Shown here: in pieces, positions 22,561-32,800 of the stretch | How positions within the stretch are numbered: the first letter of the stretch is position 1 | How the letters are laid out: each line of letters begins with the position of its first letter | DNA from: Phycomyces blakesleeanus NRRL 1555(-) | Lineage: Eukaryota > Mucoromycota > Mucoromycetes > Mucorales > Phycomycetaceae | Length of the DNA stretch: 64,000 bases | Assembly: GCF_001638985.1 (NCBI RefSeq) | Contig: NW_017265143.1 | Coordinates: 1,438,259 to 1,502,258 of the forward strand | Direction: 5' to 3' | Notes under the pieces: generated by a model | Database searches by the model: none | The model's input: only the letters and a program-made list of their open reading frames with translations | What the model was told of the DNA's origin: nothing | Made by a program: the position numbers and the translations under genes

Positions 22561-23205
22561 AAAGAATAAAGGTCATTAGCTTTTCCAAGTGTCCAGCTAT
22601 TCCAAGAAACGTCGAACTTTTGAAGGAGAGAAAGGTGCGTGTTGTTGCATGGAATAGCACACCGCATAATAAAAAAAGTACAGAGTATATAGTATTTTAT
22701 TGATTTTTATTCATTGTTTTGAAAGATGTGGGTTGAATCGATAAAAGATGATGCGGTAGTAATGTCGAGATGGGAAGTAATAAATAAATAGTTATTTTAT
22801 TTTATTTTACTTTATTTTACAGCCGATTAATGAAATATATATATATACAAAACAATTATTTAATTATATAACCTTGATTGTTTTATCCACGGTTTTTTTT
22901 CGTTGGAAATTGTAATATCGCTCTCTGTAAGTTTATTTTGATAAAAGCTAAGAAAATGGTGGGCATTGGGTATTAAATATACAGGTATTTTGTCTTTCAT
23001 ACTTTTGATAAAAACAATAAAAATAAATAACGGTTTTTACTATTCGTTGATAATAGAATTCAATATAATTTTAAATATTTGATAAAGAAGTAATGCTAAA
23101 ACAAAAGAAAAATAGAGAGATAAATAAAGGCAAACCCTTTCGCAGTCAAAAAAACTCTTACTATAATTATTTATATTAGTAATATAAATCATTCTATTTT
23201 TTTTC
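22561..23205. other. AT-rich spacer between convergent CACTA gene fragments
   Basis: It contains a TTTTA-type simple repeat (about 22793-22822) and (TA)n (22838-22848). The intact element has a comparable A/T-repeat spacer between its convergent genes (45688-46305). No gene is seen. Confidence 0.5.
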
Positions 23206-26110
23206 GTGACTACTTTTCTAGGCAGTGGGATGACTAGGCGCTTTTGGATCCCACCCTGGATGTTGTGCGTAGTCAACGCGAAATACGAATGCAGACGATG
23301 CACCGGGATGATGCACGCAATACTCTTCTTAATAAACCCACTCACCCACAAATTCAGACCTTACCCAACTAACGGCTTAATTCTGACAGAATGGCATGTC
23401 GCAAATCTTTTTAAAAAACCAAACGTTGACACTTGATTCTACCAATCTTGATGACAAGTAAATATGTACTCAATCTGACCAGGGAATTTAGAGATGTCGT
23501 CAACTATCCTACCAAAAAAAAACATAACCCGCACAATTGAGCTGCGATATTTCTTCTGTTCACTAAAAAACTCCTGGCCAAGCAACGAAATATTCTTCAT
23601 CTTCTGAATGCAAATGTTTACCAGCACATTCTCACCAAGTGAAATACTCCCCACGCCGCAGAAAGAAAAGTATTCTGGTAAGCCTTGACATAGAATTTGA
23701 ATAGCCATTAAGAGTAATCATACTTCATCGTATTCAAATTTTGTAACTTCAATGGCATGGTAGTTGGTGGCGACGTCTTAGTTCCGATTACATTGTACCA
23801 TAGGCTGTTGACGACTTGCTGGAACATCGGGAGGTCGAATGGCAATGCAGGAGGATAATCATTATCAATACACTGAAGACACGGTAGATGAGATTCAGAT
23901 AGCACTTGCGCGACGCCTTAGGAAAATATTATTATACGCAGCAGAAGATTGATGGAATACACAGGAAGAAAAGTGTCAGTGAACGCATTCTCCGGAAAAA
24001 CGCTCATTACTGTCACCTCTAGACCATTACGGTAGTTTGTCTTAATGTTTTTTTTAACTTATACTTGTGTATCTTAAGGTTATATATCCAAAATGTAAAG
24101 ACCAGACCAAAGTCAAGCATCAACTCACACAAATGCATATTTGGTGTGCTACTCCTTTTTTTCGTAAATACTCTGACATTATTCCCCAAATTTACCAAGG
24201 GGCTGGCCTGCGTAGTCTATATGTAAGTACTTGTTCAATGAACCTTTCAACTTTCGGCATGTCTTGGCAAGATTGGTCTAGTTATTGTAATCACTTTTGG
24301 GCAAAAACTCCTTCAACACCACCAGAAAATGCACCAGACACAACGATCGCCACTCACCTGCCTTCATATATAGGAACTAAGGCGTGACTTTTTCGAATAA
24401 GACGGTATATTCAGGAGGAAGAGGAATATCATCAGCAAAGCGTTGTATACGAGCAATAACAGCAGCGGAAAAATACAAAGGCATTTCAAACACTGGCCAT
24501 ACGGTTCGCTATCACAAGAAATATATTGTGCGTGAGATCAACAATCATGTAAGCGATGCAACTCTGAAAACTGCATGCCGTTCTGCTTCTCCAAATTTTC
24601 TCTTTCTACATCTGATTCTGTGTAAAACCACATATTGTCATATATGGAAATCATCTCTTCTGTCCGTGATTCCCAGTTTTCATTGACACGCCAAACGTAA
24701 TTGATCTTACTTGATTCAGTAATCACGGGGATATATCATTTGAATTTATGACAGCCATATGTGTTTACATGCCATGTTCTGTGAATCCGGCAGTATTTCT
24801 AGCAGCAGATATCTCGGAAGCGACATACATGATAGCAGTATAGACAGTAGTACCATTAGGGAACTTGGTAGTCCTCACAGCTATACCACCATAACAGTCT
24901 ACCATCCCATCAACAAATGTTTCCAGAAATACGTCCATCTAGTCGTCCTCTACTTCCTTTGGACCAGGCATGACATCAACGAGGATAATATTTTCTGGTC
25001 TCATTTGGTCTTCCTTGGGGAAATTGCTGATAAGTAAGTACAAAGCACCACCTGTATAAATCCGTCCTTCAAACAGCTTAAACCAATATACATTCAATGT
25101 CAACATGAGAGAATTGGCATGATTTACAAAGGTCCCGTCGGCTTCACCGAGCATATCAGTCTAAATTGCATCATCGTATACGTCCGTCATCGTACTTTCT
25201 ATTGTTTTGCTTGACCCCTAGTGCACGATTTACTCATCTGACTTGACTTTGTGGAAATGTTGTGACGAGATATTTTCTCAGTAAGCTGTAAGGAAATACC
25301 ATGAGAGGGACTGGCTTCTCAATTGCTGGACCGGCATACAGAGAATTACTGTCATAGATAGATGGGGTGGAATGTGCTTCTCGGAGGAACAGTTGGATTG
25401 ATGATACTCTGGTAAGTATATGACATCACGTTTGACACAGATGGTGTACTTGAAGACGGTTTTTGTCATAAGATCGAATCCAGACATGATTTTCGATACA
25501 TCAACGGTGACATGTGGATCAGTATCCTTCTCATAGGTAACAAGAAAGTATTGGAATAATTTCAATATTATAGATCCTCCCTGCTTGAACCAAATAAAAC
25601 ACTTAAACGACAACACCAAATAGAGCTATTAGTTGAGTGACTTGATGAATGTCATCCATTTTCAAACATAGGATTACAAAAAGGCAAGTGTTATGATAAG
25701 TATCATTATTATCTGTAATATGATTTATGTATATTTCTTTGTTCAATAGGTGCATACCTGAATCCATCGTATCTTTAAATACTATGACACCAACAATGTC
25801 AGCTTCATTCTCATTGTTGGACTCCTCACTTTAATCCGGATAGTTATTGTCAAATGGCGATAGTAGTGTCTCAGTATCATACTCTTCTTTGAATTGAAAA
25901 GGTTTGTCTTCTCGCAAAAAAAAGTATACTATGTGTGGCGGTTTCAGGAAATCTAATAGAAGAAGTACCTTTATCTACAATAATAAAAATAAAAAAAATA
26001 TGTTTTATACGATTTTTTTTGGTCTTGGTTATTGAGATATATCAGTCTATTATCAGTGTAATTAACTCTACTAAGCTTACGGTCTCTATTAGTAAGAATT
26101 ACAAATTGAA
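23206..26110 (-). pseudogene. CACTA/EnSpm-like transposase pseudogene, copy B
   Basis: From high to low coordinates there is an acidic exon remnant (near 25900-25750), ALFGVVV and FYLVQAG (25640-25580), and KIMSGFDLMTKTVFKYTI (near 25500). Next come FVNHANSLMLTLNVYWF with ENIILVDVMPGPKE (25154-24939), then WFYTESDVERENLEKQ (near 24620) and a damaged IVDLTHNIFL (near 24530). The last parts are PPALPFDLPMFQQVV (near 23840), ISLLGQEFF (near 23570) and PVHRLHSYFALTTHN ending RKVVT (23206). Order and orientation match copy A throughout. Many frameshifts and stops separate the pieces. At the conserved VFTFW position it keeps TGG, which shows that the TGA in copies A and C replaced a tryptophan. Confidence 0.7.
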
Positions 26111-29100
26111 TTCTATATATCTCTTTTAATATAATGACAATAAGGGTTTAACTAGCTATCGATGCGTGACGATTCGTGGCAGCAATGCTTTAACTGCTAT
26201 TCAAATAATGTTCAATATAAAAGTAAAACACTTGTTGGGTGCCTTTAATATTTTTGATTAAAATACTTTTGGGTGTAATAATCTTGATTAAAATACCCGT
26301 GAGTAAGATTGATTATAATATTATAAATATCATTATTAATTGTACATCTAGCACACTAATTGTTTGTAAGTTTCGGTCAAGTCTCGACAGTCAATCATCT
26401 GATCTTTTTGTTAGAGCAACCCTTTCAATTTCGATATTTAACAAAAAAGGCGTTGGTATATATATATATATGTATATATATAATATTAATTACCACAGTA
26501 CGGAAATACACGATAATCATTATTAAAACACGAGTTTAAAGTAGGCAGGGAAAGTACGCCAAAGTACATCACTAAGTACGCATTTTACTCTCTCGTAATG
26601 ATATAGCTCTCGATACCAGTGTGTTTCGTTTTATATTACCAACCCAAGATATTATAATGGACGCCACAAGTACTTTGTAACTCTAATGTCTTGAATTCAA
26701 AAAATCAAATAGTAACCACGATAGTACTCGACATAACCGTGTATATATTTGACAGTATAGAAATACTTATTTGTTTTTTTCTATCATTATGTACTCTTTA
26801 TATTAACTTATTTTATTAACAGCTTCTATTGTATTTAATTTTAAAGAAGAAAAAAACAGAGTACTTGTATGTGATACCCAGAGTCAGATATACTCGACGT
26901 CTTCAAGAAATTATACTTATACAGTCGAATATTGTTTTCATGCTAATTGAGCCTCCACAGTTCTAATTAAAGCAAGAAATATTATCTTTGTTTTCAAATA
27001 GGCTCTTGTAGAGAACGGTAAATGTAATTGCGAAAATATTTACAAGGCAATTAGCAAGAAAAGTTTCATATTTATTTTACAGTTTTCGATGCACCCGAGT
27101 TGGTCGATATACTTTACATTCAAGTGGCTGCTGAAGAAAAAGAAAAAGAAAAAGAAAGGCGTATTTCTATACTAATGTGTCTTACATGACATGGAAATAA
27201 GCACTGGTGCAAATCATTAGGAGTACTGCTACTAAACTTTTCGACTAGTTGGCGGATGGGTATACATAAGAAATTATCGGTTTTGGTCGTAAATAAATGA
27301 ATATGGTACATCAAAGGATACCATTCTGCGCACACACCCGCACTCACGCAAAACAATCGGATCCAGTACATAATCAAATAACACTGGACTTATAGGTTTT
27401 TATATTTCTTACCATTTTATCATTTTTCATGAAAATAATTAAACTGCCAACACAAAGCAACTGCCGAAAAAAACAAAATAATATTAGTACAGTTGCACCT
27501 AACCAAAACTCATATACCACTACAGTCCTCATCGTCCACCATAATAGCAACGATTTTGCTAATATTGAAAGGCAATTAGTTATTCCTTTCTTTTATATTG
27601 TTTATCCACGCACACAAACGCCAACTGTACCAAGAATTAATTTGAGTTGGGTGCAATTTTAGACAATCCAATTTCTTTGTCATTCTTTCTTTCTTTCTTT
27701 CTTTTTAAATTCAGTGCAATAGATCTCTGATTCCTAAAAAAGGATTAGAGAACACATAGAAACACCTATAGAAACAGATGATTTTTTAACATCAAGCAAA
27801 ATACATCGACTCTTGTCAAGGGTGAAAAAACGCGTGATGAAGGATACAGATGAAATATAGAATAACAATAATGAGAATAAAAAATGGTTGATACCTTTGG
27901 TGTGCGGGATGAGGCCAAGGTAATTTGATTGACAATAAACGTGAATGAGAAAATATTTGGGAGTTATTGGAGTCTCACTTTGACCTCCATGTGGTCGATG
28001 GTTTTAACCTCTTAAAATACATTACCATTGTTGTATAACTTATTTATTTTTATTACTGTTTTGTAATCGTTCCAAATTCTATCTACACAAAGAATCAAAA
28101 TGGGGAAAAACATCGTTTAATTGTTGTGGCTCAAAATTTAAATATTATTTATTTATTTATTGAGCTATGTCATACGGGGAATAAGCCAATCGTCTACCTC
28201 TCTTGCGATGTGTACTGCCTGTTCATACATATTTTCCCAGGGGTGGAAAAATCTTATACTTTACTTCCTTGTAATTTTATGATTTTCTGGTTCTCTTTCT
28301 TTTTAAAAAAAACCGATTGACTTTCTGTGGTGAAACTACTTATTCTTAAGTTCTTTGCAAAACAGGTTTAACTTATTGTGCCATCACGGATACTATTATC
28401 ACTCAAAATAAACTCTTTTCACAATAAAAATTCATATTAGTTAAGAATATTGTGTCTTATTTTTTGAACGATTGTAATCACCGTGAATTATCCCAAGCGT
28501 ATATAATGGATAAAAGCCCTTTATTTGTAAACAAAAGCTTGCCCCACCAATAAATTGGCTTTCGTTTCTGGTATGTAACGCACCTTTATCATTACTCGAT
28601 TTAACATGAAATGGAAGCTTTTCTTTTGTACATATGCTTTCTACAATAGCCATAAGTACACACGCTATTCTTACCACCTTTTTCTCATGAGTATTAAACC
28701 TTTACAGTAAAAGTATATTTTTCGATCAAGGTATATACCGACAAACGAAAATTAGTTACCATCACTGCACACGCCTACTCTTCTTATTATTCACCGTTTC
28801 AAATATATATATATCGATTATTCCTATTTTTGCCGATATATACTACAGGGAGCCTAAAAAATATATAAAATAAAAAATCATAATAATGTGGCTTTATCAT
28901 ACAAAGAGAATGCGAGTAATTGTTTTCTAGTTGATACATATCAAAACTTGCTCGTGGTCTTGGTGAAAGCTTGCGCTTTTAACAAATATAATATATTTTT
29001 AGAGATGTTCTTGGTAAAATATGTGTGTGCGTACATGTGCGCATGTGTATGATTGTAGTAATTTCAATTGTAACTTTCATGGCAAGTTAATGTGAATATG

Positions 29101-30246
29101 TATGGTTATTGAAAGAGATGCACACAGAAGAAAAATAAAATAAATAAATAAATAAATAAATAAAAGTATTATTTTTGTTTATTCTGCTTGAAAAAACAAC
29201 CCCCCGTCCTCATTCCTCAACTGGAATCATTGCACCAATGACTGCATTGAAAACATTTTTTTACAACTTTTCAACCTCTCCACAAAAAATATAAAGAATA
29301 TCAAATATATATATATACCTCTTGTAATTGAGATTATTTGAACAATCTGTCACCTCGGTTAAAGGGCATGCAAGATACCAAAAAATAAATAAATAAATAA
29401 AAAATATCGGTTTCAGTCGGCATTTATAATATTATTATTTTTCTTATTTTTTTTTGAGAAATCAATATTTATTCAAAAAATAAAATTCATATAATTCTAC
29501 TTTTCTCGACTTCTACTGATTGTATTTGTATGCTTCTTGGCTCTATCGATAGCTAATGACGAAGAGTAACTGAAAAGTGGCATTAGAGGCGCATTGTCGG
29601 TCTTTAGAATTTTTCGGAGATTGAATCATGCTACGATTAGATGGCCGCCGGGATTTGGTATAGTGCACAGGTGGGTAAAAATTAAAATAAATCAAATATT
29701 TCCACCCTAGCCGAATATCATATATATATATATATATATATATTAAAAAAAAATAGAATTTATCTAAAAAAAATTAATATGTTTATTCACAATTGTTTTG
29801 AAATGCTAATTTATTATAAATATAATAAAAGCATTAAAATAAAATATAAATAAATAAAAAACAAAATAATAAAAATAATAAAAAAATAATAAAAAATAAA
29901 ATAAAAAACAAAATAAAAAAAAATAATAATAAAAAATAAGAAAAAAATATAAAAACAAAAATAATAATAATAATAAAAAAATAAGAAAAAAAATATAAAA
30001 AAAAACAAAAATAATAATAATAAAAAATTAAAAAAAAAAACTAAATGTTGATTTTATACTTCAGCTAAATAGTTTATTTTATATTGATTTTTTCGTTTGC
30101 TATACTATAATAAAAAATATACTCTAGAACTATAATATGTCTATTTATATTTCGTTTCTTGAGATTTTAACTTTTATAATAGTCTTATTATAACAAGCAA
30201 TCACAAATCTTCTCTTAATATATAAACAGACTTTTTCTTTACACCT
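26111..30246. other. Gene-empty AT-rich block
   Basis: No protein with recognisable features, RNA gene or transposon terminus is visible on either strand. The sequence is AT-rich throughout, with short simple repeats: (CTTT)n near 27687, (TAAA)n near 29140 and 29380, and (TA)n near 29715-29745. The left edge just below 26111 matches the 5' flank of the intact CACTA transposase gene (TTTGTAATTCTTACTAATAG near 42370), so the boundary there belongs to copy B. The block separates the old transposon debris from the LINE array. Confidence 0.6.
29700..30060. repeat. Extreme low-complexity A/T tract
   Basis: An (AT)n run (about 29717-29747) is followed by about 250 bp made almost entirely of A with interspersed T and occasional C or G (29815-30045). 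The A-runs are all on the plus strand. This is the most compositionally extreme part of the window. An open frame across its minus strand encodes only Phe/Tyr/Leu/Ile and is an artefact. Confidence 0.7.
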
Positions 30247-30875
30247 TGTTGTGGGGAGAAAATAAAGCAAAATATAATATAGACGAAAGAATTCGTGAGA
30301 ACTTGTGTAGGTTGTTTATTTCAAAAGAAAAGTAAAGAATGATAAATTGATTGTCTTTCTACACGGAACTATCTACTGATATTTATATGTTTTTCTAATT
30401 TGTAATTCAGTGTGTGCTTAAGTAATCTTTATCACGATGAGTCATCTTCCAGGAGTATTGTTCTTCTGGAAAGATCTGGAAAGACCAATTGATATGATAC
30501 TTCTCCAGTCAGATCAGTCCAAGAGTTTTGGTAAAGAAGAGCATTTATGCTATTGGTAATATTTTAGTATTCCGACCCAGATACTCGGGTAATGTTTCAT
30601 AATATTAGATAGTTGTAGTTGTAGTCTCTCAATTAAGTATTTGTATAATAAAAGAAATATGTAGATGAAATATAATGATGCCATATATATAATGTATATG
30701 TATTTGTATATCCCATGTCATGGTGATAATAATAAATAATCAATTATGTGTATAATGATCTGTGTATTAGATAATATCATAAAGGGAGATCCGTTTGACT
30801 GGAATAGCTGAGGATATTATTTTATCCTTCAGTCTTACTCTCAGATTCAGCAGTAATCAATACTCATTCACAACA
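30247..30875. mobile_element. Possible solo LTR or LTR end truncating LINE A(2)
   Basis: The segment starts TGTTGTGG and ends CACAACA, a perfect 7-bp TG...CA inverted terminus, and its right edge abuts LINE A(2) ORF2 abruptly at 30876. The length of 629 bp suits an LTR. No matching LTR, target duplication, primer-binding site or LINE sequence is found on the left side, so the left boundary could be a coincidence. The 30580-30595 part (CCCAGATACTCGGG) resembles bases near the start of the chromovirus LTR (CCAGACACTCGG). Confidence 0.35.
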
Positions 30876-31334
30876 AGCAAGACCTCGAGTGTTAGTAGCA
30901 TAGTCACCAGTAAGTGAACCCAAACGTGAATTAAAATCGCCACATATAATAGTGTCATTGGTCAAAGAAATGGATGTGAGAACTGCAAGAGCATTATGGG
31001 TGGACATAGAGGGCGGTAAGTACAGGCATACAATTCTGAGGGAAGCAATCTTGATGGCCAAAGCATAGTTAGATAAGATAGGAATCTGAGTGACAGGATA
31101 AGGACAGGATAGAGAAATAAGAGCAGAAACATTCATAGAACCTCTGTAGTTGCCAGCTACAGGTGAACCATAAAGATGAATCTGGGACCAAGAAGTGGGG
31201 AGACGAGATGGGGGGAGAAGCCATGTTTCAGTGATAAAAAGCATATGTAGAGAGTGACAGTGTTGAAGAACATCATAAATTGCACGAGGCTGCAGACCAT
31301 TAGCATTCCAAAGTTCTAATGAGATTTCACTCAT
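30876..31334 (-). pseudogene. LINE A(2) ORF2, 5' fragment (endonuclease N-terminus)
   Basis: Starts ATG at 31334 with MSEISLELWNANGLQPRAI, then ITETWLLPPS and IICGDFNSRLG, motifs of the AP-like endonuclease (EEP family) domain of LINE1-like elements. The open frame is cut at 30876 by the putative LTR, so the rest of the endonuclease, the reverse transcriptase and the C-terminal zinc motif are missing. The start codon overlaps the ORF1 stop as ATGA. It is nearly identical to LINE A(1) at 59021-58593. Confidence 0.85.
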
Positions 31335-32399
31335 TCAGACATTGCAACAGAGGTACGACGAGATGGTGATTGGAAATCATGAATACCAGCACCAGGACCA
31401 GAAACAGAATGGACAGGAATATCTTCCTTAGAGATCCAGCCTTGATCACAAAAGAAATGACCAACAGGAACAGCAACATGAGGACGAAGGTACTTGAGAG
31501 CCTTCAGACAGCGATCAGAATGAAGTTCAGCAGCAACTTCTTCTAGCTCTGAATCAGAAAGAGACTTATATTTGGGATCTGCAATGTTTTTGGGATCCAA
31601 AGGGTCAAACGCATCTAAGATCTCAATGGCAACTGTGGTCAGAGTGGTCTGGAATTTCTCAGCATACTGGTTGTGAACTAGGATGTCAACTACATCCTTG
31701 GCAGGAAAATTGATATCCAAGATGCGGCCAGTATCAACACCAAGTGTTTTCAAAGAGTTGCGCACTTCTCTATGTGTGAGACGACGTGAACGTGGGATAT
31801 ACACATATTGATATCCTTTGGGACCAGTGGGAATGGCAAACATTCTAGTAGAAGCAGCAACCCGGTGAACAGAAGGAGGTCTTGGAGTCTTGCGAACAGA
31901 AAGAGCAGTAGGAACAACAACAGAGTTGTGAGCAGCAGCAGCAGTTGTAGCCCATGTAGAAGCCTCAGTGCCAGGCTCCTTGGGTGTGGTTGGTGCAGAT
32001 GATGTTGATGCATTTGTTGTAATTTGGCAATTGCCCTGAGATGCTAATTCAGATCTGAAATCAGCAATTAGCTTTTCCGCATTAACTAATTGAGCAGTTA
32101 ATCTAGCATTAGTTGCGGCAAGAGATTCAAGTTTATTGGTACGTTGTTGTAGTGACATGAATTGGGCCTGCATGTTCCCCAGAAATGAGGCGAGATCGGG
32201 TGACATTCTCTGCATGACAGAGGATGGCAGCCATGTTGACATTTGAGATCGCAAAAATGAAAAGTTGTCGGAATCGGCTGAAATTTTTTTCTGCTGATAG
32301 ATAAGGCAACAGTGGTAATGGATGCAATGTTTTTGACAATGGATGTAACGTTTTGAACAAGATGTAGGACGGATTGATGAAGCTTTTGTATGGATGCAA
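31331..32399 (-). pseudogene. LINE A(2) ORF1, frameshifted in a homopolymer
   Basis: From 32399 the frame reads MHPYKSFINPSYILFKTL... and leaves register in a T-run (plus strand, near 32283), which has one more T than in LINE A(1). From 32254 on, the correct frame runs to the TGA at 31331. It encodes a coiled-coil stretch (QQRTNKLESLAATNARLTAQ), a Ser/Thr/Ala-rich linker and a C-terminal nucleic-acid-binding-like region (RSRRLTHREVRNSLKTLGVD, EILDAFDPLDPKNIADPK). ORF1 proteins of LINEs package the element RNA. Apart from the frameshift the copy matches the intact ORF1 at 60085-59018. Confidence 0.8.
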
Positions 32400-32450
32400 C
32401 CAATTTTTTTGTTATGTCTTGTGTAACAGTAGCTTACATGAAAGAGAGAT

Positions 32451-32535
32451 GGGGATGTAGCTCAGGTTAAAGATTATATTTTATTAAAGGAGATATTGCT
32501 GGCGATCTATAGATCATATAGCCTCCAAAGTACAA
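32451..32535. repeat. LINE junction sequence, copy 1 (tRNA-Ala-like start)
   Basis: On the plus strand it starts GGGGATGTAGCTCAGG and ends in GCCTCCAAAGTACAAA. The first 15 bases equal the 5' end of common eukaryotic tRNA-Ala, including an A-box-like TAGCTCAGG, but no full tRNA follows. It lies between the 3' untranslated region of LINE B(2) and the 5' end of LINE A(2). Since the LINEs are on the minus strand, it is their 3' end, reading ...GAGCTACATCCCC. Confidence 0.75.
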
Positions 32536-32800
32536 AAAGAAGATATAAAAAAGTCCCAAGGGATCACAAAAGACAAAAAAAAAAGAGGGAAAAGAGAAGA
32601 TCAAATCATACTAGCTTCAATGGCTGAACCTGCTCTCCGCTTTGCAGCTGTGAAAATAGTTGTAACAGTGAAAGGGAGGAGACAGAATTGCAGAACAAAG
32701 AACTTTTCAGACAGCAAAGAACAAAAGAGAAAGAAGAAAGATAAAGAGAGTAAAGAACAATGAAAAGTGGAGAGCTATGAAAGAAAAGAAAAATTCTAAA
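32536..32800 (-). other. LINE B(2) 3' untranslated region
   Basis: This segment lies between the ORF2 stop of LINE B(2) (32801) and the junction sequence. It matches 60226-60488 closely, so it is a transcribed part of the element and not unique DNA. It is pyrimidine-rich on the coding strand and has no poly(A) tail at its end. Confidence 0.7.

Noticed and set aside
29814..30008. Open frame of Phe, Tyr, Ile and Leu on the minus strand
   Set aside because: It is an artefact of the A-rich low-complexity tract.
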